A stretch of 37,694 nucleotides of DNA from CAZMRW01 sp964568805 (GTDB lineage: Bacteria > Pseudomonadota > Gammaproteobacteria > Methylococcales > Methylomonadaceae): the NCBI GenBank assembly GCA_964568805.1, contig CAZMRW010000035.1, positions 1-37,694 of the forward strand, in the 5' to 3' direction. The notes below the pieces were generated by a model. The model saw nothing but the letters and a program-made list of their open reading frames with translations. It was not told where the DNA came from and searched no databases. Below, piece by piece: positions 1 to 8,689 of the stretch (positions within the stretch are counted from its first letter, which is position 1; the number at the start of each line of letters is the position of its first letter). The position numbers and the translations under genes are program-made.

Positions 1-46
1 GCTCTATCTTAAACTGAGTAATAATTTGTCTGGACAATGGGGTCCA
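1..46. mobile_element. Possible insertion-sequence end (IS3-like), body outside the window
   Basis: Stop codons occur in all three forward frames at 10-12, 15-17 and 50-52, so the gene fragment that follows does not continue upstream. Read on the minus strand from position 46, the DNA begins TGGACCCCATTGTCCAGACA. This has the TG start, the C-run and the CCAGACA block seen at the ends of some IS3-family elements such as IS2. It also holds TGGAC/GTCCA arms around a short spacer. If correct, the element lies to the left and its insertion may have removed the 5' part of the next gene. No transposase sequence is visible here, so this rests on resemblance only. Confidence 0.25.
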
Positions 47-58
47 CTTTAGTCTACC

Positions 59-328
59 TTGAAGACCGATGCGGTCTACCGAGCTCTGACCAGCCAAAAG
101 GAAGGCGCTGTAAGGCAGCTATGCAATGCCTTTCTTGAACTCATGACCGATGCTGGCTTGCTCGATAGAATGGGAGAAGACAATTATCGGCAAACCCTCC
201 TGTTTGCCTATGAAATAAAAACGAGTTATGACCGGCAGTTGGCTAGCCTAATGCCGAGCGCCGATCCGTTTTTTTCGGCATCAACCCTACTTGTTACTGA
301 CGCGGAAAGCGAAGCCGAGGAAAATTGA
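59..328 (+). pseudogene. 3' remnant of an unknown gene upstream of the SMC-like gene (89 codons)
   Basis: This is an open frame of 89 codons from a TTG, with no convincing ribosome binding site, preceded by an in-frame stop at 50-52. The product is helical and ends in an acidic tail (ESEAEEN). It stops one base before the ATG of the SMC-like gene, which suggests it was part of the same operon. In Wadjet/MksBEFG operons the genes before the SMC subunit encode the kleisin and the KITE/MukE-like subunit, so a C-terminal piece of one of these is a fair guess. I cannot recognise a family from the sequence. It may instead be a short intact gene. Confidence 0.4.
317..324 (+). promoter_or_regulatory. 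Ribosome binding site that fixes the SMC-like gene start
   Basis: GAGGAAAA lies 5 nt before ATG330. The reading frame is also open upstream to 291, but that upstream part has no such site and overlaps the preceding gene. Start at 330 is therefore preferred, giving 1656 residues. Confidence 0.7.
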
Positions 329-329
329 T

Positions 330-3300
330 ATGGCGTCTATCACACGAATTGAAGTAGCAAATTTTCTGTCTGATGGTTACAGCAACGGCAAGGAATGGGT
401 GCCACTATATCGTGGCGAGACCCTTCGGTTGTTCGGCCAATCAGCGGCGCTACAAATCGATAATGGCGGAGGCAAGACAAGCCTTACCGAAGCGTGTCTT
501 TATCTACTAAGCCGGCATAGGCAATTAAAACCCCGTGTGGAAGATCGGGCAGCCCCGGTAGATAAAGGCTGGACGCACATTCGCATTGAATTTGTGGAGA
601 AACCGCATAATGAGAATATATTGCAGTCTTCATTGATCACGGAGGATCCGGAAGAAGTGTTGGGGACGCCCTATGTCATTGGGCTATGCTGGAACCGGGG
701 CAAAGACCCATATTTCTACCGTTATCAGGGCTTTCTTGAAGATGCGTTGTGCTTCAAGAAAACCGCGAATAAGCTGGAATTGATCGACAACGAGTCATTT
801 CGTAAATCGGTTAAAGAAATAACGGGGGCTCGCTGGGACACCTGGCGCAACATTGCAGAATGGCACGAAGAGATTCGTCAATTTACTAACATTGAAATCA
901 TCAAACAGAACGTTGAATTCCAACTCGAAGGGGCCGGCGATTATTCCGCCATGGTGACAAAAGTTAAACCGCAAAACGGCGAGCCTTACGCAGAGGCATT
1001 TTTTCGTCAATTTGTCGCTCCAGAGTTGCTTCGACAACCGTTAGGCGATGAAGGTGAGGAAGACGAACAAAAGTTTGAGGATGCACTGTTTAAGACACTT
1101 AAACCGACAGCCGATGCATTAGTAGACATCGCGAAACAGCAACGAGATCTTCAAGATGCGACAGACGCGATTAACAAATTTAGACCCGTTGAAGAAAAGG
1201 CGGAGGACATCTTAAGAGCCGACAAAGAATACAAAGATGAATTAGATAAAATTGTTCGGGAGAGCGCAATCGTTTATGAACTTGCGGTCAAACATCCGTT
1301 ACCAGGGATTCCAGTAATTCCGGCCAGACCTAAATGGTTCAATGATAAGGCATTGATAGAGGCTTTGTCACATCTAGTAATTGACAGGCAACATGGGGTG
1401 CTAATTACAGATCAAGCATTAGCTAATATTACTAAAGTTGGAAAGGATCGATTTAATGAGAAGGCGCGAGATCTTAAATTAGCGATAGTGCCAATAGATA
1501 GGCAAGTTATCGATTTAAAAGATGACCTCAAAATTTTCTCCATAAAAGCGGCTGTTACGTCAGAATCAGATATTGACTCACAAACTAATGAATATAAAAA
1601 TGATCTCAAAAAAACAGCTGCTGGTCGGCGTTATAACAGCAGTGGTTATGACCTGGATTCAGCTAAGGCCCTGGTCAATGCCGTTGCTAACCTGACGGGC
1701 GCAAAAACGGATGGAGTCAATGACATTTTGGCCCGTGCTTTTGGTATTGTCAGTACAGAACTTGATACTAACCCTTATCGTGTCGAAACACTCAGGTTGA
1801 CCAGCGAACGAAAGGAAGTTACCCGGCTTCATACCAAGGCAAAAGAAGATCAAAAATATTGGCAAACGAAATATGAAGAGCTTATAACCACAGAAAGGGA
1901 ATGCCAAGAAAACCAAGTTGCCTACGAAACCTTTGCCGCGAGAAAAGAAGAATTTCCCGAAGAACATTGGAAAACACCTTTGGACGCCAAAAAATGGGCG
2001 GAGGAAGCCAGAGAAAAGGCACAGCAGGGTCTCGCCAAACACAACGAACTGAAAGGCAAACTTACAGAAGGGTTTCAGCTCTGGGAAAGTATGAAAAGCC
2101 AGTATGGCATTATCTCTTTACCCTCCGCATTAAATAATCTCAATGACATCTTTAAAACTGCGTCCGAGAAGGAGCGAAAGGCAAGCGAAGCTTTGAAGGC
2201 AGCCAATAAAGAGAGGATGCTATTGCTTGATCAACTCACAGAAAAAAAACCCAAGCTGACAGCTTTAGAAAAAAACTACCAAACTCTGACGGAAAAGGTT
2301 GAGCTCCTTCCAAAATTCCGGGAGATATTTGGCGATGTCGATCCCGATACGCTTGATCCGCAAAAGTCATTACGGGAAGACAATCTGCTATTGCAGAAAA
2401 AAAGTTCGGAATTAGAAAAGGCCAATCGCCAAAAGTCAGATATTGATGCTCTGCTGCCAGGCATAAAGGTATTCCAGGAAGTATTCGGCGAGGTTAATCC
2501 CTTGACATTGGATCCGCTCAGAGACTTAATAGCGCACCAAGAAAAAATCAGCCAAGCAGAGAAAATCCAGGAAACTCAGCGGCCATACCTTGATGCCTTG
2601 AATAAATTCCGCGAGATAAATCCAACGCAGACACCAGATGACTGGTTACAAAAAGCGTTGGAGAACCGCGTTGCATTTAACAAAGAAAAAATAAAGAACA
2701 CTGAGAGAATCGAAGAGTTAAGGGGCGAGCTTGCCGACTTAGACCAGTATGCTGTAGCGGATAATCGTGTATACGCTTCGGCCCTGACTACGCTACAAAA
2801 AGCCGGCATTGTGTTTGAACGCTTACATGAAGTCGTGACCCACGCAACATGGGGGGATCGCCAACAACAATTGCTCATGTTATTTTCCGCTGCTCTTTCG
2901 GCTCCCGTGGTAAGTTCCATCGAAGATGCGGATCGAGCTACCGAAATTTTAGAGGCAGCACGACTGACGGTTCCGGTGTTTTTTAAGCCAGCGCTCAATC
3001 AATTTGTCAGCGAAGGTATAGTTGAGCTATCCCTATCCGGGCTCGTCGTGCACACATTTTGGGTCGGACGCAAAACCCGGCAAGTCGCCATCTTATTGGA
3101 CCCTGCATTGATCGAAGAAGAAAAAAAACTTATTCAGACCGATATGACGGGGCTTGTTTTACGCAATAACAGGATCGATGAGGAACTGGTATTAATATCA
3201 GAAGACAGCGATGCGGTTAAGATAGCTGTAGCTGCGAAAGACGCAATCCAACAAGACGCTGAAAAGAAATTCTGGGAAGCGGAAAATAACCTCATTCAGT

Positions 3301-5300
3301 TAAATGAAGCGCTGCCCGCTTTCCTGCATCGCGCTTCAGATGAGGCCAGAAAATCTATTGAGGCCATGAAAAAATATTTCGAAGCAGGGGGAGAGGCTGG
3401 CTATCAGGAAGTAACCGAGATTCTTATTCCTCGGTTAGTAGCCGAAAAGGAAGATATTAAAGACCGTATCGCGGTATGGAATACCCAGGTTACGGAAGAA
3501 GCAAACCGGGCGTTACTCGCGGCTAAGGATTATATGAGATTGGGCGGTGATGCCGAACTTAACCGCCTCGCTCAAGCAATAAAAATGTTTGATATACAGA
3601 TAACTTCGCTCAATGAAAAACTTGAAGGCATTACCCGACTCATCAGCGAAGAGCTTGAAGTAACTAAAGATAACTTTACTGAGAATCTGAATACGCTGAA
3701 AAATACCTATTACACAGAAAAGTCTGGACTTGAAGCGGCTATCAAATTTGAAGATGATGGCAATGTGGCGTTCATGGAGAAAGAGCCTGCAACACGCGTT
3801 CGGTTGAAAAATGACGCCCAAACAGCGCAACATCGTCTGGAAAATATCGATTTTGCTCGGGCAAGCCACTATATCCAGATGACAAAATCGGACCAAAAAG
3901 GTATCGCTGATCAACTTGCTGAGGCTAATCGCAAACGCATTGAAGCTGGAATCCGCATACAAAACACATTAAGTAAGATAACCGAATTCTCTGATCAGAT
4001 TATGGCCTTGAGCCCTTTTGTCGAAGCCTTACACGATATGGTTGTAGCGATTCGGTCACAGCATGTCAAGATTGCCGGGATTCCAGATGATATTCGCCAC
4101 CGCATTCAGGATGCGGCTGTACACCCAGAGATTATCGAGGATGCAGAAGCTATCCGTCTAGCCTGCTTGAGCGAGCGTTCCAGCACTTCCGGAGAAACGC
4201 GTGAGGCCATCGTTAATTTAAAGGTGGCTGTCGAAGAGTTGTCGATTGATACCAAACAGCTTTTGAATCTGAATAGAACCCTCCAAAGGACAAAAGAGGA
4301 ATTCGAAGAAAAACGTAGCGAGTTTTGCGAAAGGGCTCGAATCGGCGAGATCAAAGGGCTGCACAACCTTGAGATCGAACAAATAGAAAACGCAAACACC
4401 TTGGAGCAACTGAAGGCCATTCATGATTTGAAAGATAAAATTGACCGGCAAATTAAAGAACACCAAACGTATGTGGAAAAGCTCAAGGAAGTCATGGAAG
4501 CAAACAAGAACGCAACGGTAGACAGTCTTGCTCACTTTGCCCAGCAAGCCAAGATCAACCTTGCAATCCTCGACAAGGTCATGAGACGTAAGCCTGATGC
4601 TCGATTTATCGTTAAAGCTGAAATTGCAAGCGAAGAGAGAATACGTCAAATCATTGAATCCCTGATTGCCGAAATCGAAGACCGTGAAAGTGCCGCGCGT
4701 GAACGCTTTGGAGCCAATCTTAATGATGATATTGATCGGAGAAATAAAAGCTACAAGGAAATGATCCACGATAAGATCTACCGCAATATCTTTATTGATC
4801 CCCAAGTCTCGTTTATCCATACCGCAATTCGTGAGGGAGAAACGCCGCTGACCGAGCCCGGATCTAAATTATCCACTGGACAGCATACGGCTTTGGCCAT
4901 GATGTGGCTGGTGCGTCAAGCGGAGTATGCGCAAGATCGTGTTGCCCAGATGTACGGGACGCGTAAGGAACAGCGTGCCGCATTGAAAGGGTCGCAACGG
5001 ATTATGTTCTTTGATGGCTTATTTTCCAATTTATCAAATGAAAGCTATATCAATGCGGCTTTTCATGGTCTTAAGGATGTAGGCGACAATTTTCAATTGA
5101 TAGGCCTCATACATAATCCACATTACGTCAACAACAAAGACATTTTCCCCACCCATCTGGTCGGCAAACGCAAATTGGCAAAGAGCGGCGATAAAAACCG
5201 TGTTTTCGTTGCGGTGGAACCGTGGCAGGAAGACAACGGCATGATCGTGTACACCAGTGCTTATAAACATAATGCAGGTAGTGAGCAAATCGATGCTTGA
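330..5300 (+). CDS. SMC/MukB-like ATPase of a Wadjet-type system (JetC-like, divergent)
   Basis: This is a 1656-residue protein with SMC layout. An N-terminal ATPase head has a P-loop around residues 45-51 (NGGGKTS, Lys49). A long heptad-rich coiled coil runs from about 265 to 800. A globular centre at about 808-925 sits where the hinge should be. A second coiled coil reaches about 1490, and the C-terminal head has an ABC signature LSTGQ at 1514-1518 and a Walker B region at 1558-1563. SMC ATPases of this kind extrude or clamp DNA, and in Wadjet they feed plasmid DNA to the JetD nuclease. The overlapping Toprim gene downstream supports that role. Oddities are Gly1563 where SMC proteins have the catalytic Glu, a length above the roughly 1100 residues of usual JetC, and a repeated coiled-coil element near 650-765. 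It could instead belong to another SMC-based defence or repair family. Confidence 0.75.
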   Translation: MASITRIEVANFLSDGYSNGKEWVPLYRGETLRLFGQSAALQIDNGGGKTSLTEACLYLLSRHRQLKPRVEDRAAPVDKGWTHIRIEFVEKPHNENILQSSLITEDPEEVLGTPYVIGLCWNRGKDPYFYRYQGFLEDALCFKKTANKLELIDNESFRKSVKEITGARWDTWRNIAEWHEEIRQFTNIEIIKQNVEFQLEGAGDYSAMVTKVKPQNGEPYAEAFFRQFVAPELLRQPLGDEGEEDEQKFEDALFKTLKPTADALVDIAKQQRDLQDATDAINKFRPVEEKAEDILRADKEYKDELDKIVRESAIVYELAVKHPLPGIPVIPARPKWFNDKALIEALSHLVIDRQHGVLITDQALANITKVGKDRFNEKARDLKLAIVPIDRQVIDLKDDLKIFSIKAAVTSESDIDSQTNEYKNDLKKTAAGRRYNSSGYDLDSAKALVNAVANLTGAKTDGVNDILARAFGIVSTELDTNPYRVETLRLTSERKEVTRLHTKAKEDQKYWQTKYEELITTERECQENQVAYETFAARKEEFPEEHWKTPLDAKKWAEEAREKAQQGLAKHNELKGKLTEGFQLWESMKSQYGIISLPSALNNLNDIFKTASEKERKASEALKAANKERMLLLDQLTEKKPKLTALEKNYQTLTEKVELLPKFREIFGDVDPDTLDPQKSLREDNLLLQKKSSELEKANRQKSDIDALLPGIKVFQEVFGEVNPLTLDPLRDLIAHQEKISQAEKIQETQRPYLDALNKFREINPTQTPDDWLQKALENRVAFNKEKIKNTERIEELRGELADLDQYAVADNRVYASALTTLQKAGIVFERLHEVVTHATWGDRQQQLLMLFSAALSAPVVSSIEDADRATEILEAARLTVPVFFKPALNQFVSEGIVELSLSGLVVHTFWVGRKTRQVAILLDPALIEEEKKLIQTDMTGLVLRNNRIDEELVLISEDSDAVKIAVAAKDAIQQDAEKKFWEAENNLIQLNEALPAFLHRASDEARKSIEAMKKYFEAGGEAGYQEVTEILIPRLVAEKEDIKDRIAVWNTQVTEEANRALLAAKDYMRLGGDAELNRLAQAIKMFDIQITSLNEKLEGITRLISEELEVTKDNFTENLNTLKNTYYTEKSGLEAAIKFEDDGNVAFMEKEPATRVRLKNDAQTAQHRLENIDFARASHYIQMTKSDQKGIADQLAEANRKRIEAGIRIQNTLSKITEFSDQIMALSPFVEALHDMVVAIRSQHVKIAGIPDDIRHRIQDAAVHPEIIEDAEAIRLACLSERSSTSGETREAIVNLKVAVEELSIDTKQLLNLNRTLQRTKEEFEEKRSEFCERARIGEIKGLHNLEIEQIENANTLEQLKAIHDLKDKIDRQIKEHQTYVEKLKEVMEANKNATVDSLAHFAQQAKINLAILDKVMRRKPDARFIVKAEIASEERIRQIIESLIAEIEDRESAARERFGANLNDDIDRRNKSYKEMIHDKIYRNIFIDPQVSFIHTAIREGETPLTEPGSKLSTGQHTALAMMWLVRQAEYAQDRVAQMYGTRKEQRAALKGSQRIMFFDGLFSNLSNESYINAAFHGLKDVGDNFQLIGLIHNPHYVNNKDIFPTHLVGKRKLAKSGDKNRVFVAVEPWQEDNGMIVYTSAYKHNAGSEQIDA
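2300..2640 (+). repeat. Three-copy coding repeat of about 48 codons within the SMC-like gene
   Basis: The translated frame repeats a unit of the type LLPxxxxFxEIFGDVxPxTLDP. Copies lie at about residues 657-680 (nt 2300-2370) and 706-730 (nt 2449-2518), with a weaker third copy near 752-767 (nt 2583-2632). Spacing is about 48 residues. The units interrupt the heptad pattern just before the hinge and may form a helical elbow or joint. This was found by eye. Confidence 0.6.
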
Positions 5301-6384
5301 AGAACTCCTTTACCAGTGGTTCCTTAATCGGGTAGGCAAAAAGGGATCGGGTAACGTCCGGACTTCCGGACTTATGGCAACTCTCCGTAGTGAGCTAGCG
5401 GATGATCCGATTGCCATCCGTGAAGCATTGAGGCACCTTCGGGTCGAAGGACAATTAGTATTTACGCCAGGCCCAAATGGAGAGCCCATCAGCTCTTTCA
5501 TTACCGTCATCCGCCCGGCAGTCGAGATACCGGGCCATGCAGACCGATGGCAAGCCATCTTACAAGCCTCTAGTCTGGACGAAGCGAGTAGAGAGGCGTT
5601 ATCTCCACTTTATATGGCATTGGCAGACTTTAATATACAGCATATGGAGGTGTTGCTGGCCGGCCTGATAAAACTGCGCGACGAACAACACTTAATTACT
5701 GGGCAACCGGCTTATGTCGTGAGCGCGGCCTATCTAATGGGCTCATCCAAACTGCTCTTTTCGCTGGATGCCAAGAGTCTCCGGCTATTCGGGATCGACA
5801 TTGACAAATTCATTGCCAGGATCCCGTATATGATGGTGGGTGGCGGCGGCGCTAACCCACAAACTGTTATCCTCGTTGAGAATCCCATTGCCTTTGAAAA
5901 AGCCGTCCGATCCGCTGCATCGACGCGGTATGCATTCGTTTGTACGTTTGGCTTTGGCTTGAGCAATGCTGCAAGCGAATATGGCAATCAGTTAGCTGGT
6001 GCGGTAGAAACTGGCCGGGGGATTGTGCTCAGACGCACCGAAGGATTGCACACCAGTTTCGAGACGCTCATGCAGCATCCGGAAATCCATTTTTGGGGAG
6101 ATTTAGATACTGCAGGGTTGCAGATTTTCGAACGAATCGCCTTGCGGATTCCCCATCTAAAGCTATCAGCGCTCTACGAGCCAATGATAAAAGCAACTGC
6201 AAATCCGGAGAACTGTCACCCCTATGTCGGAGCTGTTGGAAAAGCTGGGCAAAAGCCATTCAAGCCCACCAGAAAAGATACAGAAGCTCTACTTGGATAT
6301 TGCGAACGATGGGCTGTCGATCAAGAAATAGTCTGTGACTACGATATTCAAATACTTTCTGGCGCAGTGTTGAAATTCAAATAA
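5293..6384 (+). CDS. JetD-like Toprim-domain nuclease subunit (DUF2220-like)
   Basis: The 363-residue product has an N-terminal part (about 1-80) that resembles a winged helix. The C-terminal half matches the Toprim fold of JetD/MksG proteins: a strand with Glu196 in VILVENP and the DxD motif Asp270-Leu-Asp272 in FWGDLDTAG. In Wadjet these residues bind the metal that cleaves DNA bent and delivered by the SMC complex. The start chosen overlaps the SMC stop (ATG5293, stop 5298-5300), with an AGGTAGTGAG-like site in front. ATG5272 and GTG5281 are in-frame alternatives. Tight overlap with the SMC gene implies co-translation of the two subunits. The Toprim residues are clear; equivalence to JetD is inferred from motif and context. 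Confidence 0.75.
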   Translation: MLEELLYQWFLNRVGKKGSGNVRTSGLMATLRSELADDPIAIREALRHLRVEGQLVFTPGPNGEPISSFITVIRPAVEIPGHADRWQAILQASSLDEASREALSPLYMALADFNIQHMEVLLAGLIKLRDEQHLITGQPAYVVSAAYLMGSSKLLFSLDAKSLRLFGIDIDKFIARIPYMMVGGGGANPQTVILVENPIAFEKAVRSAASTRYAFVCTFGFGLSNAASEYGNQLAGAVETGRGIVLRRTEGLHTSFETLMQHPEIHFWGDLDTAGLQIFERIALRIPHLKLSALYEPMIKATANPENCHPYVGAVGKAGQKPFKPTRKDTEALLGYCERWAVDQEIVCDYDIQILSGAVLKFK

Positions 6385-6809
6385 ATTTAATCTCCTAGTC
6401 TGCCTCCTATGATACCCAATTACGCACTGGACTTAACAAAATGAACCGTATCAGGCGAAATTCAAGGTATGGAAGTTATTGGCGTTACCCGCTGTTTTAA
6501 GAAGTCGTGGCGGTTAAGTCAAAGCGATTCTATTGTGGCGAAGGGAGTTGCCCAACATCTGCGGATTGAATGGCGCTCTTCCAGAGTGACTGCACTAGAG
6601 AGGCAGCGTAGTCTGATACGCCGTTCAGCAGAGGGCGGATGAAGAGCTGAATTTTGGGTGCGGTGGGGGGCATGTGATTGCGTTCTACGCCGACAAGCCA
6701 ATATACTCGCCAGATGCGCTCATCGTTGGCAAACTCCTTGTTTCTTGGGATTGCCTATTGCATGGTTGTTGTTCGCAGCGTTTAGCTTTGGAATTGTCTC
6801 CGATTCTCC
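6385..6809. other. Intergenic junction between the SMC/Toprim block and lipA
   Basis: About 425 bp with no gene I can support. The minus strand is open from 6754 to a stop at 6530, roughly 75 codons, with residues such as IWRVYWLVGVERN. It has no convincing start and may be a decayed gene or part of a dispersed repeat. No terminator hairpin was seen after the Toprim gene or after lipA. Confidence 0.4.
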
Positions 6810-7769
6810 TTAACTTATTACTCCTTTCGCCTGAAGATCAGCATGATAAGACGATCTTACCATCGGTGCGCTGGCGACCTGTTCAAATCCCAGCGATCTG
6901 GCGACTTTGCCGTAGTCATCGAACTGTTCCGGCGTGATGTAGCTTTTGACCGGCAGATGCGCCTTGCTGGGCTGCAGGTATTGGCCGAGGGTCAGCATCG
7001 AGCAGCCATGTGCGATCAGATCCTGCATGACCTGGTGAACTTCTTCGGGAGTTTCACCGATACCCAACATCAGTCCGGATTTTGTCGGCGTTTGCGGCCT
7101 GGCTTTTTTGTAGTCTTCCAGCAATTTCAGAGAGCCTGAATAATCGGCGCCGGGACGAGCCTGTCTGTACAGCCTGGGTACCGTTTCGAGATTATGATTG
7201 AACACATCGCAGGGTTCATTTGCGAGGATGGCGATGGCCTTATCCATGCGGCCCCGAAAATCGGGAACCAGAATTTCTATTTTCGTTCTTGGCGATTGTT
7301 GCCGAATGGTTCTTATGCATTCGGCAAAATGGCCGGCGCCGCCATCCCGTAAATCATCCCGATCTACCGACGTGATGACCACGTAGTTTAATGCCATGGC
7401 CTGGATGGCATCGGCCAGGTGTTTCGGTTCATTTTCATCGAGCGGCAACGGCTTGCCGTGCGCGACATCGCAAAAAGGGCAGCGGCGGGTGCATAAATCG
7501 CCCATGATCATGAACGTGGCCGTGCCGTGCTGGAAGCATTCGGCGAGGTTAGGGCAGGCGGCCTCTTCGCAGACGGTATGCAGGTTGTGCTCGCGCAGCA
7601 ATTGTTTGACGCGGGTGATTTCGTCGCTGGCGGCCAGTTTGACCCGTATCCAGTCGGGTTTGCGCAGCGGCTGATCGGTTGCTTCTACTTTGACCGGGAT
7701 GCGCGCCAGTTTTTCCGAGTTACGCTGATGCGATTGAGGTGTGGAACGCGAAGGGGCTTGATAGCTCAT
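6810..7769 (-). CDS. lipA: Lipoyl synthase LipA
   Basis: This radical SAM enzyme inserts two sulfurs into the octanoyl chain carried by E2 and GcvH proteins, completing lipoate. The 319-residue product carries both cluster motifs: the auxiliary cluster CX4CX5C (Cys67, Cys72, Cys78) and the radical SAM CX3CX2C (Cys93, Cys97, Cys100). The conserved RSSY near the C-terminus provides the serine ligand of the auxiliary cluster. Length is normal for the family. It is the last gene of the minus-strand run, and its start overlaps the lipB stop by 4 bp, so the ligation and sulfur-insertion steps are probably translated together. Confidence 0.97.
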   Translation of the reverse strand: MSYQAPSRSTPQSHQRNSEKLARIPVKVEATDQPLRKPDWIRVKLAASDEITRVKQLLREHNLHTVCEEAACPNLAECFQHGTATFMIMGDLCTRRCPFCDVAHGKPLPLDENEPKHLADAIQAMALNYVVITSVDRDDLRDGGAGHFAECIRTIRQQSPRTKIEILVPDFRGRMDKAIAILANEPCDVFNHNLETVPRLYRQARPGADYSGSLKLLEDYKKARPQTPTKSGLMLGIGETPEEVHQVMQDLIAHGCSMLTLGQYLQPSKAHLPVKSYITPEQFDDYGKVARSLGFEQVASAPMVRSSYHADLQAKGVIS

Positions 7770-8374
7770 GATTGCAGGGCCTTGGTAATTGAGTCAATGA
7801 GAGGTGAGGCGAGTTCGAAATTGCTGATGGTTACACCCAGGTCAGCCAGCTGGGTCATTTTCAGGCCTGAATAGCCGCAGGGATTAATATGGTTAAATGG
7901 AGTCAAATCCATCCGGTTGTTAAGGCTCAGGCCATGATAGCTGCAGTTTTTCCTGATCCGGATGCCGATGGAACCGATTTTTTTACCATCGATATAAACG
8001 CCCGGGGCATCGGCTCTGGCATACGCGGTAATGTTCAAAAGAGCCAGGGTGTCGATCATGGCTTGTTCCAGCAAGCTGACCAGTTGGCGAACGCCCAATT
8101 GATGACGCTTCATGTCGAGCAAGGGATAAAGCACCAGTTGTCCGGGGCCGTGATACGTGACCTGGCCGCCGCGGTCGGACTGGATGACGGGGATCGATCC
8201 GGTATTCAGCAGATGATCCCGCTTGCCGTTCAGGCCCAGCGTGTAAACGGGGCGATGTTCAACAGTCCAGATCTCATCGGCAGTTTCCGGCGTCCGGTTC
8301 TCGGTGAATTGCCGCATCGCCTGCCAGGTGCTTTCATAGTCCTGTAAGCCGGGAAAACAGTTTATTATTGGCAT
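7766..8374 (-). CDS. lipB: Octanoyltransferase LipB
   Basis: LipB moves octanoyl groups from acyl carrier protein to lipoyl domains, making the substrate for LipA. The 202-residue product has the family blocks: RGGQVTYHGPGQL near the middle, the catalytic lysine region DGKKIGSIGIR, and the catalytic cysteine in INPCGYSGL. Length is slightly short but complete. It overlaps lipA by 4 bp and follows ybeD after about 50 bp. No terminator is visible in that gap, so it likely belongs to the same transcript. Confidence 0.96.
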   Translation of the reverse strand: MPIINCFPGLQDYESTWQAMRQFTENRTPETADEIWTVEHRPVYTLGLNGKRDHLLNTGSIPVIQSDRGGQVTYHGPGQLVLYPLLDMKRHQLGVRQLVSLLEQAMIDTLALLNITAYARADAPGVYIDGKKIGSIGIRIRKNCSYHGLSLNNRMDLTPFNHINPCGYSGLKMTQLADLGVTISNFELASPLIDSITKALQS

Positions 8375-8425
8375 GCCGGAAGAAGAATAACTATTGCAGA
8401 CGCCGTTATTTTGAACCCGGAGCCG

Positions 8426-8689
8426 TTACAACACCATCAGAATATGAGGGTGGCTTGATAAATCCAGATAGATGTTGTCCAGTTGCTGTTTGCTGCGGGC
8501 TTCTATCATGACGGTGACTGCCGTGTAGTTGCCGCCTTTGCTGGGACGCGATGTCACCGCACCTTCGGTAATATCAGGGCTGTGGCGGCGAATGATTTCT
8601 ACAATCAGCATATCCAGTTCCGGACTGGTTTTTCCCATGGCCTTGACCGCAAACTGGCAGGGAAATTCTAAAAGGGTCTCTTCGCTCAT
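8426..8689 (-). CDS. ybeD: DUF493 family protein YbeD
   Basis: This is a small cytoplasmic ACT-like protein of 87 residues that belongs to the YbeD/DUF493 family. Its order after the carboxypeptidase gene and before lipB matches dacA-ybeD-lipB in Escherichia coli, with dat inserted here. Visible family features are the FPCxFxxKxMG start and the SKGGNYTAVTV strand. The biochemical role of the family is not settled; the location points to lipoate metabolism. Its ATG overlaps the dat stop by 4 bp. Confidence 0.93.
   Translation of the reverse strand: MSEETLLEFPCQFAVKAMGKTSPELDMLIVEIIRRHSPDITEGAVTSRPSKGGNYTAVTVMIEARSKQQLDNIYLDLSSHPHILMVL

Noticed and set aside
4218..4820. Minus-strand frame of 200 codons in the SMC-like gene
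   Set aside because: It is antisense to the coiled-coil region; the hydrophobic look arises from reverse reading of Lys/Glu codons.
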